Shown here: positions 1 to 12,060 of the stretch, in pieces
Layout of the letters: each line of letters opens with the position of its first letter
Position numbering within the stretch: the first letter of the stretch is position 1
DNA from: Micropterix aruncella
Lineage: Eukaryota; Arthropoda; Insecta; Lepidoptera; Micropterigidae
Direction of reading: 5' to 3'
NCBI GenBank assembly: GCA_944548615.1
Contig: OX155950.1
Coordinates: 38,699,859-38,763,858, forward strand
DNA: 64,000 nucleotides
Translations under genes and position numbers: made by a program
The notes under the pieces: generated by a model
The model's database searches: none
The model's input: the letters and a program-made list of their open reading frames with translations, nothing else
Told to the model about the DNA's origin: nothing

Positions 1-343
1 ATCCTGGGTGAACAGCCGGGCAAAGGACGCCTTGGTCCGCGATAGATTCGGTATACTCCGTTTCACCGCTTCGTAAGGGAGAGGACCGCGCAAGCGACCT
101 CGAACTCGGAACCAATCGAGAGACCGGAGAAATCTGGTCACAATTGGTAGTTAGGGCGCGAGTGCCGCCCGCCAGGTAACATACCTGGCTACTCGCGGTA
201 AGGCGTTGGCTTCTAACGGGTTGTGGCGTAGCTAGACGTCGGATTTGTTATGTCCAAAGTCTTCTACCCTCACTGCACGGTCGATAGAACGATGAATCGT
301 TAAAACGTCTTGCGGTGACGGGTTCGCCCGTTGTGGTTGACAT
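1..343 (-). repeat. GC-rich retroposon family, copy 1 (cut by window edge)
   Basis: The sequence is much richer in GC than its surroundings and matches the copies at 29,839-30,461 and 32,711-33,373 along its whole length. It runs into the window start, so its 3' end is missing. Strand is given for the inferred RNA orientation, in which the constant end of the family is the 3' end. The family is not recognised, and no protein is supported. Confidence 0.7.
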
Positions 344-1788
344 CTCAATATTTTCAACAGCGATATAAATTACTTTTACTCAATAATATAAAATGATTTG
401 GAATAACTTTAAAATGTGAATAAAGTGATTCACAAAAAAAATAATTTTAATTTTTAGAAAGCGTGGGGTGCTTGATATCAATTGTTATAAATATTTCATT
501 TGTAGATTTTTGTAATTATAAAGTTATTATATAGTTGAATGCATCTCACGCCTTTCCAAAATTCTTTTTTTTGTCGAAAACTTTTTTTATTTAAAACTTA
601 TTCAAAATCATTAAAATACATTGAATTAGGGTACTTTCTATTGCCGCTGATCAATATCTTCAATTTTAAATTTTCTAATTTATTTTTTACTTTTTGTTGA
701 CATTGCTGTTAATGCGTGGTTTTTTAGTTTTTTCAAATTATAAACTTATTTGTTGGTTTAACAAACCACTGTGCGGCGGCGGTAGCTGTGAGTGAGCGGG
801 GCACGAGCGGGGCGAAAGCGGGTACATACGGCGCATTGACGAATCGCGGCCGCGAGCTGAATAAGTTGATGATGCTCGAGTCGAAGTAATCCGGGACAAT
901 TTATCACGCAGCCTGCGATCAGTCTCCATCTGATACGGCGCAGCTTCCACGCCGTGAGCCCGAGAAACCAATATACAGACGGCCTTCCACTTCGCCGCAC
1001 TGCGATCTTTTCCTTATCTATGTATTTGTTTCGAGCGTCGGGGCTGATGGGTACAGCCGACAGCTGAAATTCAAGACATCAACAGTTTTATCGCAGACCT
1101 AGAAATAATATGAACAAACTATCGAACAATACAATATCCGCGATTAAGATTATAAAACTGCAATCAATTGTTTGTTCTACTGACCAATATGTTATTTTGA
1201 ATTTATTTATTTATTTATACATAAAAACAATACAGAATGTATGCATTAGATATATCACTAAAATCAAGTCTGATATTAAAAAACCATTACACTTAGAATA
1301 AGTATCGAGTTTACAGTGAATGAAATTAACACCAAATTCATTAAATTGTTTTGATAATAATATTATAGTTGTACCAGCAATTTACATACCTATTTTAGCA
1401 GTGAATTACTTTTCGGCCTCACCTGATACCTACTATCATGGCTGGCCAAATCACGTACATACAGGTTGCTCCTTATTTCAGTATTACGTTTCTATTTTAT
1501 TTTAGTGGTTTTAAATTTGTGTTTTGAAAATGTGATCGCAGATTGCCAACTTTTTAGCTAGATATTTTTCACCGCCATAATGTGTTCCATTACTCGAGTT
1601 ATAATGGGGCGTTTCCTCCTTCCGACTTTAGACAGCCCACGGTTTTGTGATCACAAATAGGTTTGCTGTGTGGAGATTATCTAAAGGTGTCTGGAAAACA
1701 TCTAATGATCGTTTTAACTTTGATTAGGCAATTCGAATTTTAGTGGGTATTAGTAGGAGGGACAGCTGTAAACTTAATTACAAAACGC
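344..1788. other. Non-coding stretch with a CpG-rich block
   Basis: Mostly AT-rich DNA with no credible coding frame. Positions 768-1,062 stand out as a GC- and CpG-rich block with several CG-containing runs. It could be an old repeat, a regulatory island or an unrecognised exon. Nothing in it identifies a product. Confidence 0.4.
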
Positions 1789-2224
1789 AAAATTTCTTAC
1801 AGTCCATAAGATATTGAACATATTACGTTTCTTTGGATGACCTTAATTATGTCGTTAACTGTAGTCAGCTACTAATGAGACCTTTCTCGGCATCTATTTT
1901 GGGGAAATCAAAAATAGATTTGATTTAATATGATATTTACTTATAGGATGTGGAAGTAATTAATTATATTAATATATTTTATTGTCAGGTATTGAGGTTC
2001 ATTTCTCCAAAATTTCTTACAGTCCATAAGATGTTGAACATATTACGTTTCTTTGGATGACCTTAATTATGTCGTTAACTGTAGTCAGCTACTAAAGAGA
2101 CCTTTCTCGGCATCTATTTTGGGGAAATCAAAAATAGATTTGATTTAATATGATATTTACTTATAGGATGTGGAAGTAAATAATTATATTAATATATTTT
2201 ATTGTCAGGTATTGAGGTTCATTT
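1789..2224 (+). repeat. 220-bp tandem duplication, two units
   Basis: Units at 1,789-2,004 and 2,009-2,224 are nearly identical, with about three substitutions in 216 bases, separated by four bases. This is a recent local duplication of AT-rich DNA without coding content. Confidence 0.9.
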
Positions 2225-2436
2225 AATGCGTGGCATTTTAAAACAAATGATTATTTTGTGAAGTGAAATATATCATATGTTTAAAAAATATGCTCAAAGC
2301 ACGATATCACGCAGATGCTCGATGATAACGACAATAAACTCCACATACTTAAATATCAGCAGGCTTTTCACATAATCGAGGCTGAAATGCAGAACACCCC
2401 AAACGAATCAAGACTATCGCAGTTTTTTGACATTAT

Positions 2437-2605
2437 TAATAAGATAAAAAAACGAATTTACCGCGTGAAGTTTCACCCGACGTGTCGGCGACATAGCAGC
2501 CGTCGTTGTTTAGGGTAGACTGCCCTAGACAACGGCGGCTGCAACGTCGTCGAAACGTCGGCGGTTACAAACTTCACACTGTAAATTCGTTTTTTATCTT
2601 ATTTA
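2437..2605. repeat. Fold-back element (about 165-nt hairpin)
   Basis: Two imperfect arms face each other around about 2,518-2,530. The outer arms begin AATAAGATAAAAAAACGAAT at about 2,438 and end with the reverse complement at about 2,600. Inside, GCAGCCGTCGTTGT pairs with ACAACGGCGGCTGC. One arm type recurs at 10,085-10,165, so this is part of a dispersed family. Confidence 0.8.
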
Positions 2606-3273
2606 TAACCCCGAACTAAATTTTCAATGAGTCATAATCGTAAGCAAGCAAATCTCGTAGATATTTCTGTGGTATATGACTAAATTGACTTCACTCATTA
2701 TGCAGACATTTTGCCGTATTCTCTATCTTTTTGGCTTGCTTGATTGCTTATTTTTGTTCTTGATTATAGACACACTAGGTAACATATACGAATTATAGAA
2801 GTTTATATTGATACTTTTTTTCCAAAAAAAATATCAATCGTATCTGCGTTTCTGCTTGCGTACACGTTTAAGCAAATTTACGAATTAAAAATATCACAAA
2901 AAGCTTTATGATATTTGCACGTTCAAAAACGGAAATAACATCCATTGCCTTATATTTATTTAGATTATTACCCACACAAAATAGTATGATGACTATAAAA
3001 TAATCAAAAACATATGCAAGGTGTGAATGTGGTAGCGCACGATGTGTTGGCGTTGTAACAAATACCGTAATCAATGGTTGACTTGTCAGGGGCCACCAAA
3101 TTCATGCTGTAAAATCCGTTTTTAAATGTTTTATTATTTTATAACTAAGGGACAGGCAAAATCACTTCCCAAGAGGGTAATATTAGCATTATAAGAAACG
3201 ATTCTGCTATAAAATGTATATGGATATGTATCCAAAAACACAAGGTAAGTACGATGATAACAAATATTTGGCC
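2606..3273. other. AT-rich non-coding stretch
   Basis: No gene, repeat with a second copy, or structured element was recognised between the fold-back element and the assembly gap. Confidence 0.4.
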
Positions 3274-3473
3274 NNNNNNNNNNNNNNNNNNNNNNNNNNN
3301 NNNNNNNNNNNNNNNNNNNNNNNNNNNNNNNNNNNNNNNNNNNNNNNNNNNNNNNNNNNNNNNNNNNNNNNNNNNNNNNNNNNNNNNNNNNNNNNNNNNN
3401 NNNNNNNNNNNNNNNNNNNNNNNNNNNNNNNNNNNNNNNNNNNNNNNNNNNNNNNNNNNNNNNNNNNNNNNNN
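3274..3473. other. Assembly gap (200 N)
   Basis: A run of exactly 200 N. It lies at the head of a SINE: the base triplet before it matches the SINE start and the bases after it continue the tRNA-like part. Open frames crossing it are meaningless. Confidence 1.
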
Positions 3474-3735
3474 GCATGTGTTATAGTGGTTAGGTCACCT
3501 GACCTTACATTGTAAGATCCCGATTCGATTCCCGGCCGGATCACGATTTTCCGTTGGGATAAAATTAACGGAATCGCATTTTCAATTCTGTCATCAAATG
3601 CAATAACATGACACACACAAACATGTTACACGCACACATAAATGTAAACACGTCATAATAGGGTTAGCTCTAAGAGGTTGCCATGTGACAATAATCCTGC
3701 CCATTGTGAAATTTCACAATAAAGAGTAGACATTT
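3474..3735 (+). repeat. tRNA-derived SINE, copy 1
   Basis: The head has a pol III A-box-like TTATAGTGGTTAGG and a B-box-like GATTCGATTCCC, spaced as in a tRNA gene, followed by a unique body and a tail ending near CACAATAAAGAG. The reverse-strand copy at 30,661-30,920 matches throughout. The parental tRNA is uncertain; a Val- or Asp-like tRNA is plausible. The 5' edge is lost in the assembly gap. Confidence 0.85.
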
Positions 3736-4060
3736 AAGCTTTTCTTGTGATTCTTTCGACTTTCGAACGAAACGACTTACAGATTAACCCTTGCATAAGG
3801 TAATTAAAAAATATTCAGGCGGTGCGATGAGGTGACTAGAGATGCCTATCTTACGTACTAGGTACCTTAAACCAAATCCCTCGCCTATGGCTAAGGTGGG
3901 CGAGTGATTTGGCTTTAATCACTCACAAACCGCTGATCGCTACATGGCAATCAATCATCGAACCGCATCACCCAATGTAGGGCTTCACATGGCGAGGACG
4001 TAAAGGAAGAGATACCACTGGGATATCATCTCACCTACACAACCTAGCGTAGTCTGAACA
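3736..4060. other. Non-coding stretch with a short inverted repeat
   Basis: Bases 3,869-3,885 and 3,898-3,915 form an imperfect 17-bp stem with a short loop. No gene seen. Confidence 0.4.
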
Positions 4061-4250
4061 GAATGTGTTGGTGTGACAAAATGCCGAGACAATCTCGTTC
4101 ACTGGGGCTATACAGAGAACCCACTAAGCAACTGTGGAACACTGCCGGATAAAGACCACCTCCGATCCTGCCCGCACTCTCAACCTCTATCACACCAGGA
4201 CATACACTTGAAGGTATCAACAACAACATCCGTCACCCCAAGGAGTTTTA
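4061..4250 (+). pseudogene. Possible LINE ORF2 zinc-tail remnant
   Basis: The translated stretch has HWGYTENPLSNCGTLPDKDH then CPH, which resembles the cysteine/histidine tail found at the C terminus of many LINE polyproteins (a tryptophan-glycine start, Cys-Gly, then His and Cys-Pro). No other domain remains, and the frame runs on into a GA microsatellite. The assignment rests on one short motif and is weak. Confidence 0.3.
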
Positions 4251-4281
4251 TCGATTTTGATCGTTCTGTCTCCCGTGAGGT

Positions 4282-4283
<2 letters not shown>

Positions 4284-4327
<44 letters not shown>
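4284..4327. repeat. (GA)n microsatellite
   Basis: Uninterrupted GA dinucleotides over about 43 bases. Confidence 0.95.
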
Positions 4328-4329
<2 letters not shown>

Positions 4330-4429
4330 ATCTAACAGACCAGACCAGACCAGCTACCAGAACATCAGTAAATTCACCAACGATGCCATAACTGGTTATG
4401 CGATTTGCAAACTATGGAACATCATTGAT

Positions 4430-4620
4430 GAAACGCATTTAACTCGCTCGTATAGTCTCACCTGCGCTATGGCATACTTCTATGGGCCAATGCCGTTAAT
4501 ATAAACGATATATTGCCTTGAAAAATCGAGCAGTGAGAGCTATTAAGGGCTTAAAGAAAAAGAATTCCTGCAAACCTATAATTAAAAAACTAGGTATTTT
4601 CACGATATATTACATTTTTG
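4430..4620 (+). pseudogene. LINE reverse-transcriptase thumb fragment (CR1/Jockey type)
   Basis: Reading across one frameshift near 4,525 gives YGILLWANAVN followed by LKNRAVRAIKGLKKKNSCKP, the connection between the RT thumb and the C-terminal region in lepidopteran CR1/Jockey-like LINEs (usually YGI-x-WG, then QKRAVRAI and SCRPLF). The relic at 43,185-43,460 carries the same ANAVN and RAI-RGL motifs, so both come from one family. It is a short, broken copy with no start, catalytic core or 3' end. Confidence 0.6.
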
Positions 4621-5464
4621 TTTATGTATGTATGTGTTAGTCAATTCTACAAGAAAAAGCAAGCATATTTAACGCAATCGCACGATACAATGCACGATAC
4701 AAGGAACAAGTTACTTTATATCCATTCAATGAGATAGCTGCAAAACTCTATTAAGAAAAATACTTTTGTCCACGATATATGACATTTTTATTCATAAATG
4801 CGTTTGTAAATTCACTTTATATCCATTCATCGCAGGCTGCCAGACGGAAATGCGCATGTTTCAACGAGGATTACATATATAACTCGGACTGTGGTCAATA
4901 CGTATGAAGTAACATGACGCGTTACGGTGTTGGCATGATGGTATTTTCATTGTCGTAATGTTAAAACATCATGTTATTTCATTACATCGCTACCTTGGTA
5001 TCTCGCTTATGATATGTACCTAGTATACGTACGGTTATAGTCGGACTAATAAATTATGTTTATACTACATTGAACCGTATTAACCGTAAAGTAAATGTTG
5101 TCGCATAATCGAGTCATGGAATTTTACCAAAATTCCTTGTAATTCAACAAAATTTAGATTGAAACATTGTTATTCTGTATAAACCGTAATAACAAAATAG
5201 AAATGTAATAATCAATATTTTTCTCAGTTCACTTCAGAATTCCGACACGCAACGATGTATAGAACCGTAAATTATTATAACAAGCCACAAAGAACATGAG
5301 AGATGATAATTATATATTGAATTTAGCATATTGATAATTATATTGAATTTATAAAACGGAATATTTTTTGTTATCTGAATGTTTATAAATATTTTGTGAG
5401 TTTTGAGTTGAGGATGTATGTTATATTATTGTATTTGTTACATTTAAATTGATTATCTTAACAT
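4621..5464. other. AT-rich non-coding stretch
   Basis: No supportable gene or repeat; short simple motifs only. Confidence 0.4.
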
Positions 5465-5738
5465 GACTGCCCAACAAAAAAGGTGTGTAATGTGTTCAGG
5501 ATTCATCTACGTATGTTTGTTTTCCGTTTCTATATTCAACAATAACTTCTAAACGCTTAAACCGATTTAGAAGCGTGTTGCATTGTTAGAATCGTGTCAT
5601 TCGGAATGCCACAGGGTACCTTATTTGTCCAAATATTAAGTACCTAAGTAAATGTCTAAATATCTAAATGTCAATAAAATAACATAAGTATATCGTGTTA
5701 AGGGTCAAGGGTCTGATTGAGTACATTCCGGAAATATA
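5465..5738 (+). repeat. Dispersed repeat R, copy 1
   Basis: Starts GACTGCCCAACAAAAAAGG and ends near TCTGATTGAGTACATTCCGG. Two more copies have the same ends, at 7,836-8,107 (reverse) and 38,334-38,570. It contains the AAACGCTTAAACCGATTTAG motif typical of short lepidopteran repeats. Non-coding, about 270 bp; class unknown. Confidence 0.8.
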
Positions 5739-6243
5739 CGTGTATCTAATTTCTAGATGGAAACCACAAATATTTCATAAACAAGTATTTACCTTTTTAT
5801 CTCTATTTCCTACAACATAATCTGGTTATTTTGAAAATAAGTATGATTTCTATGTAAGTTTTATTCACGACACGAAATATGTTTAAATGGGTTCTCTGGT
5901 ACGTATACGTATAGTCTGGCTTTAAAGCATGAAGAACCCCCTTATCTGATTCGCGAAGAAGCGTTAACAGCAGCCGTAAAGTAACACAGACACATCGCGC
6001 AAGGGAAACTTTGTGCAGCAGCTCATAACTCTCCGTTTGGAAGCAGGAACACGTATTCCCGACTCGCTACCTATAAATTGCCATTTCTTTAAATTGGACG
6101 CAAACAGACGCAGGGAAAATAACACTTCACGGACTACAGTACACAGCGGAGCGGACGGAGACGCGATATATTCACGCAAATGTTGCTGAATACGTCTTTC
6201 TCTGGCACGCTGGCAATTGATGATGTTCAAAAAATGGAAATGT
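5739..6243. other. Non-coding stretch
   Basis: No recognisable element. 5,960-6,230 has more GC than its neighbours, but its open frame shows no family features. Confidence 0.35.
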
Positions 6244-7154
<911 letters not shown>

Positions 7155-7471
7155 ATGGGCCCAATTGAGTTTCTTCGTGAACTAAAATTGGAAATTAGTC
7201 CATGTGAACGAGATAAGGCAATATGCTAGAGCGGAATGTGAAATCAACCGTTGACACTTTTTCGCATTAGAACTACCATCAAAAATAAGCCATCTGGATC
7301 GAAGACCGCACGAAATGTGTTCAAACTTATTCTGACAATTATAAGTTCGGCAGGTGGTTTTGAAGAGGGAAAATCGACATTCGTTATTTCATATTTCGCT
7401 CTTACATATTGCTCTATCTCGTTCGCTTGAACTAATTTCAATTTGAGCTCACGAAGAAACGTGTCAGCCTA
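7155..7471. mobile_element. Fold-back MITE, copy A
   Basis: About 317 bp with long terminal inverted repeats. The left arm runs from TGGGCCCAATTGAGTTTC for about 95 bases; the right arm contains its complement, with CTCTATCTCGTTCGCTTGAA matching the left arm's GAACGAGATA. Copies B (8,516-8,835) and C (55,811-56,322) share both arms and the middle motif GCACGAAATGTGTTCAAA. Non-coding; presumably moved by a transposase supplied elsewhere. Confidence 0.85.
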
Positions 7472-7835
7472 CGGGGAAACTAATAACAAGCTATGTCTTC
7501 CGCTCAATCTTAACCGGAAAACATGATCTCAATTTTAAATTCATCGGTGCTTTTGATAACACTAGCAATTATGGACTTATTTATGCCGCATAAAGAATTC
7601 AAAGGTGAAGCTCGTTAAAAGTAATGAATTAAATTCCGTTATGCTTTGAAGATTGATCCAGGTTCATTATAGATTCATAAACATCTTTAAGTCATAGTAA
7701 AACAAGTAAATATATTAAAAACAATTAAAAATGCGACTACCGTTACATAAAGGGAACTATTGTATTTATATTTTTTTATTACCGCTTTGTAATGTATTTT
7801 TTGTAGTTTATGTGTTTATCCATATAAATACATGC
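7472..7835. other. AT-rich non-coding stretch
   Basis: Nothing recognisable between MITE copy A and repeat R copy 2. Confidence 0.35.
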
Positions 7836-8107
7836 ATATTTCCGGAATGTACTCAATCAGACATTTCGTTTGACATAAACACAATATAATTAGAATAATT
7901 TATTAACATTTTGACATTTTGACAACTACTTACTTGATATTTAGACAGTTAAGATGCCCTATAACACCCGAGATGACACAATGGTTCTAACAATACCAAA
8001 CATTACTAGTTTTGTTTAAGCGTTTAGAAGTTTTCGTGGAATAAAGGAACGTAAAACATACTTAGATGAACGCTGAACACATTACACTCCTTTTTGGTTG
8101 GGCAGTC
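7836..8107 (-). repeat. Dispersed repeat R, copy 2
   Basis: Reverse-complement match to 5,465-5,738, from the GGCAGTC end at 8,101-8,107 back to ATTTCCGGAATGTACTC at about 7,838. Diverged in the middle but with the same ends. Confidence 0.8.
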
Positions 8108-8515
8108 TGTAAAAAAGGGCATCCTTATTAAATAAAGGAAATAAAACCGACACGTAATAAGTTCGCGGGTAATTTCTAGTTTGATCCACTGCCGCTTATT
8201 CTACTCCGCAGTACTCCAAATAATTCAAATTAAAGACGTTCTGAGCAGGTATAAGGGCACTGATCATATTAACTGGAGCTGGTAACTACAGTGAGCGAAC
8301 CTGTCACCTCAGGAAGTTTTGACAATATTGTTCATTTTGTCTCCCTTGAGGTGACCGTAGAATACTTGGGAATAAAGGAGTCCACTGTCTACTTATGCTA
8401 CTCGCCAGTAAAAAGCCAAATTCTTACCGCGAGATAACCGGTTTAATCAAGCACCGGGCCGACACTCGTGCCTTTAATTACAATTGCAAATTTTGTCTAT
8501 TATTTACTTAGATAG
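8108..8515. other. Non-coding stretch
   Basis: No element recognised. Confidence 0.35.
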
Positions 8516-8835
8516 TGGGCTTGATTGCGTTTCTTCGTCAACTAAAATAGGAACTTAGTTCAACCGAACGAGATAGGGCAATACGTTAGAACGGAATATA
8601 AAATGAACTGTCGTCGATTTTCCCGCGCCAAAATTACCTATCGAACTTATAGACGACCGAATAAGTTTGAGCACATTTCTAGCGGTGTTAGATTTAGCTG
8701 CTTTATCCCCGGTGGGTAGTTTTAATGCGGAAAATTGAAAACCGTTCATTTCACATACCGCTCTGACGTACTGCTCCGTCTCGTTCACACGAAGTAATTT
8801 CCGATTTTAGTTCAAGAGAAACGCAATCGAGCCTA
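8516..8835. mobile_element. Fold-back MITE, copy B
   Basis: Left arm TGGGCTTGATTGCGTTTC, right arm GAAACGCAATCGAGCCTA, each extending about 95 bases inward with few mismatches. Same size and internal sequence as copies A and C. No target duplication could be fixed with confidence. Confidence 0.85.
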
Positions 8836-8989
8836 GTCTGTTAATTAGAATGGCACTGACCATACATTTTAACGGAGAAGATACTGATGAATTGAAATAA
8901 ATGGTGAGTATATTATTTGCTAGACTTTGTATTGAGGAGATGATGTTCAACAGTTTTGATGAGACTGTGAGGGACCACCCCTCACTGGA

Positions 8990-9300
8990 CTCCAAGTTGC
9001 TCGTGAGTGAGGAGGTGGTATCATCGGAGGGTTTTCTCCGTAGTGAAAGGCGTTCTTGATGATGCTGAAGTTATTTATTGAAGAACGTATTTGATGATTG
9101 CCAGATGTAACGCTTCCGAATAGTAAGTCGCGGCGCGGTTAGATAGTGTGTGCTCGAAGATGAAGTCGCGGATGTGTGTTCGAAGTATGAGGCGCGGCGA
9201 GAGATTTGAAGAATGATTGCGAGGTGTGAGCGCGGTAGTTATCGACTCGAAGATGATGATGCGAGGTATAGACGCGGGTGGCGGTCTCTCGAGGATGATA
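8990..9300 (+). repeat. Degenerate GC-rich tandem motif array
   Basis: Motifs of the form GCGGCG or GCGCGG followed 15-25 bases later by CGAAGATGATG-like runs recur about five times (for example near 9,130, 9,165, 9,190, 9,225 and 9,260), with units of roughly 30-40 bases. The composition is unlike the AT-rich surroundings. No reading frame is maintained. Confidence 0.5.
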
Positions 9301-9366
9301 ATTAATTGGTCAAATGTATGGGCTTATATACTATAATGCATGATGCAATGCTGAGAGCGTTGGGGA

Positions 9367-9560
9367 AATAAGTGTGTTCGATTGAATCGATTAGAAGAAA
9401 TTGACATGAGTCACTGGCTTGCGACTGCATTAATTACCGAAATTAGATGGAATGTAATGGCAGTTACACGTGTAGAATTGATTGTGTTTGCGATTATAGA
9501 TATCCTAGAATCTAATGCTTCTTTGACTTGATATGTAGGGCGAAGTTCCTACAAGACAAT
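9367..9560 (+). repeat. Dispersed repeat S, copy 1
   Basis: Matches 49,317-49,510 over about 190 bases, including GATTGAATCGATTAGAAGAA, CTGCATTAATTACCGAAATT and TTGACTTGATATGTAGG. Non-coding. The second copy retains an extra 5' block. Confidence 0.8.
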
Positions 9561-10084
9561 TCAACAACCCATTTTTCATGTGCCTCATAATCAACTCTTT
9601 AAGTCGGAGCATACCAGAAGTCAACGCGGCAATATGGAGTCCTTATGAAAATATTTACATATCCATGCTTGTGAGTGTAGAAAAACGCTTTCTGAGATTC
9701 CTATACTTTAAACAGAGTGGATCTTACCCTTTCTGTGCCCTACGGTACTTATTCTAGGGATGGTGGCTGCCAGATATATAAACTGCTTAGGGGGTCTTTG
9801 ATAACCCGAACAGCCTTATAAGAATCGTACCCGCAAATTACTGCCGTGCTAGGACTCACGGTCTGTGCCGTGATAGGACTCACGATATTTTTTGCGGTAC
9901 CGCGAGTTATAACAGCTAACATCGTTCGACGCTGCTTCACGGTGCGGCCGCTTCGTGCCCTAAATGCTCTATATTCGGCTGCGCTAGAATTGTATATTTG
10001 TACAGTGAAGTTAGCATAGCTACAAAGTACGGTAATGGAATTTCCTAGCAAATAAAGAATCAGGTAAATATATATTATGTAAAT
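9561..10084. other. Non-coding stretch
   Basis: Contains a short direct repeat of AGGACTCACG near 9,851 and 9,875 but no recognisable gene or element. Confidence 0.35.
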
Positions 10085-10275
10085 AAGATAGAAAACGAAT
10101 TTACCGCGTGAAATTTGTATCACCCGATGTTTCGGTGACGTTGCAGCCGCCGTTGTCCAGGGTAGACTGATACCCCGGGAGCCCGCGGTATGATTACTTA
10201 CCTCATCGAGTTGCAGAATAAAACCGTTTTAAACGAAAAGTAGGTCTCAAAATTGGTCTGCCGGGGCAAAGTTTG
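10085..10275 (+). repeat. Dispersed repeat P, copy 2
   Basis: The first 80 bases match one arm of the fold-back element at 2,437-2,605 (CGAATTTACCGCGTGAA, then GCAGCCGCCGTTGTC). Bases 10,172-10,275 match the reverse complement of 18,812-18,912 (GAGTTGCAGAATAAAACCG and GGTCTGCCGGGGC). The two blocks therefore belong to one larger repeat seen in different pieces. Confidence 0.75.
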
Positions 10276-11908
10276 GAGGGTTTTATACTACAGGCATTTC
10301 TTTCCACGCAATTTAATATATTTAATAAACAGGTTGAGAGCCACAGCTCCCAGAAGTCGCCCATTCAACTTTAAAGTACATAGGTATTAACGCTGCTTGC
10401 AAAACGTGCGTAAACAACTATATTAGGCCGAGATCACACTTAAAACATTGCACGATGGGTTGAAACGTCACTTCGGCGGACTTAGGAATCAACTTTGTTT
10501 TTTTACTGTTCTCTTTATGGAGATGGATATACCTTATTATTGCTAACAATAGTCGGCCTATGTGGTTTTTTCCTAAACTTTATACTTTGGGCATAAAAAT
10601 ATTTTCTGATTTTTTGTATGGGACAGATCTAAAAAAAAATAATGTCTGGTTTGTCCTGATACAACCTGCTTCAAATCTTTTTTATCCTAATCCTTGTCTC
10701 CTCTACAATCATTCTGCGTATTCAAAAAAAAATACAAAAATGAAAACTTACCAGATGAGTCGAAAAATGATAAAAAACACGTATTTCAATGCATATGTTT
10801 TTACTATCTTAGGTTATTGAAAACCAAATATTACGCGGAATAGGAAGTAAAACTACGTAATAAGACAAATAACTGCTTAAAAACTAACAATAATAGATAC
10901 AAAATAATGATTTAGGTATCACGGTCATTTTATACCATCACTAACAACCGTTGTAATTTCTCTGAGTAACCTAATTAAGTAAATATAGACTGACTGACAA
11001 TCATTAATTAATAGTTACTGTAAATAGTTACGTAAAAATGATAACACTTCTGAGGCATTACAAGGTCTATTGAAATTGGTTTAGCTAATACGTGCAAACA
11101 AACAAGTTCAATACAGATTATTAACGAATCACATAATAATAAAAAAATAATCCAGGAAACATTACCTATATGCATAAATTGGCTAAATAAAGGTCACGAC
11201 AAGTTATCGCTACAGTTTTTAGTCACAATAACTGGTAATATAAACGTTTATACAACGTCTATACCACCGGATTAGGCGCATTTTATACGGCTTTTAGCTG
11301 AATAGTGACTGAATAGCAGTCATAACGGTAACCTTTGGTATTATAAGAAAGCTGAATAAGCGCTTATAATTCACATACAGCCGTGGCACCCTTATATAGC
11401 CAGCGGCTGTAAAAGTTGCAACAGCCAGTGTTGCAACCATCTTCGATGTGTCATTTCCTCTCATAAACAATAGATAATATTAAACATAAATATATAAAAG
11501 TCCAAAATAATTTAAAGTTCAAACAATGAGTGCCAAACGCTCTCTATAATAAAATTCAGACGCGCTCTACGCATTAATTCATTTTAGAATATTCTAGAAG
11601 GCCGGTAGGTAGGTAGAAATCATATCCGATATTTTGCGAACCGGACAAAGAAATATTCTGACCGGTCATCACTTTTTGGGTTGGAGGAAGTCGGGGACTG
11701 TCGTTTCCCGGGCCGTCATTCACAGATAGAAGAAACCCTATGCCGAGTCACTAGTCTTGCCGATAGAAAAGAATTTAAATGTGTTAGAATCAGTGCTCAA
11801 TAGTTCCAAGGTAGGAATTTAATTATATATAGATGCTAATTAGCTCATGTCTCCAGAAAATATAGCGTGGTTTCCGTCATTACAGAGACGCACCGACGGT
11901 ACGGGGAC
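10276..11908. other. AT-rich non-coding stretch
   Basis: No genes seen. 11,280-11,480 has palindromic pieces such as AAGCGCTT and two TTGCAAC motifs. Short open frames here lack any family feature. Confidence 0.35.
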
Positions 11909-12060
11909 TGGTTTTTTTTTTTGGTTCTTCTTCTTTTTTTTTGGTTATTTTTTGGATTTCCTTTTTTTTCTCTTTCTTTCTTTTGGGGATTCTTCTCATT
12001 GTATATGTCATTTTCATCTTTTTTTTTCATAATTAGTTTTCTTTATTTTTTTTCTCTTTA
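11909..12060. repeat. Polypyrimidine (T-rich) low-complexity tract
   Basis: About 150 bases dominated by T with interspersed C and G on the + strand. Open frames on either strand reflect composition (poly-Phe or poly-Lys) and are not genes. Confidence 0.8.

Noticed and set aside
738..1000. Overlapping minus-strand frames of 77 and 80 codons
   Set aside because: They reflect the CpG-rich composition; no family motif and two competing frames.
3134..3616. Frames of up to 160 codons spanning the N run
   Set aside because: They exist only because N codons were not counted as stops.
9749..10123. 124-codon minus-strand frame
   Set aside because: It crosses into a dispersed repeat and has no recognised domain.
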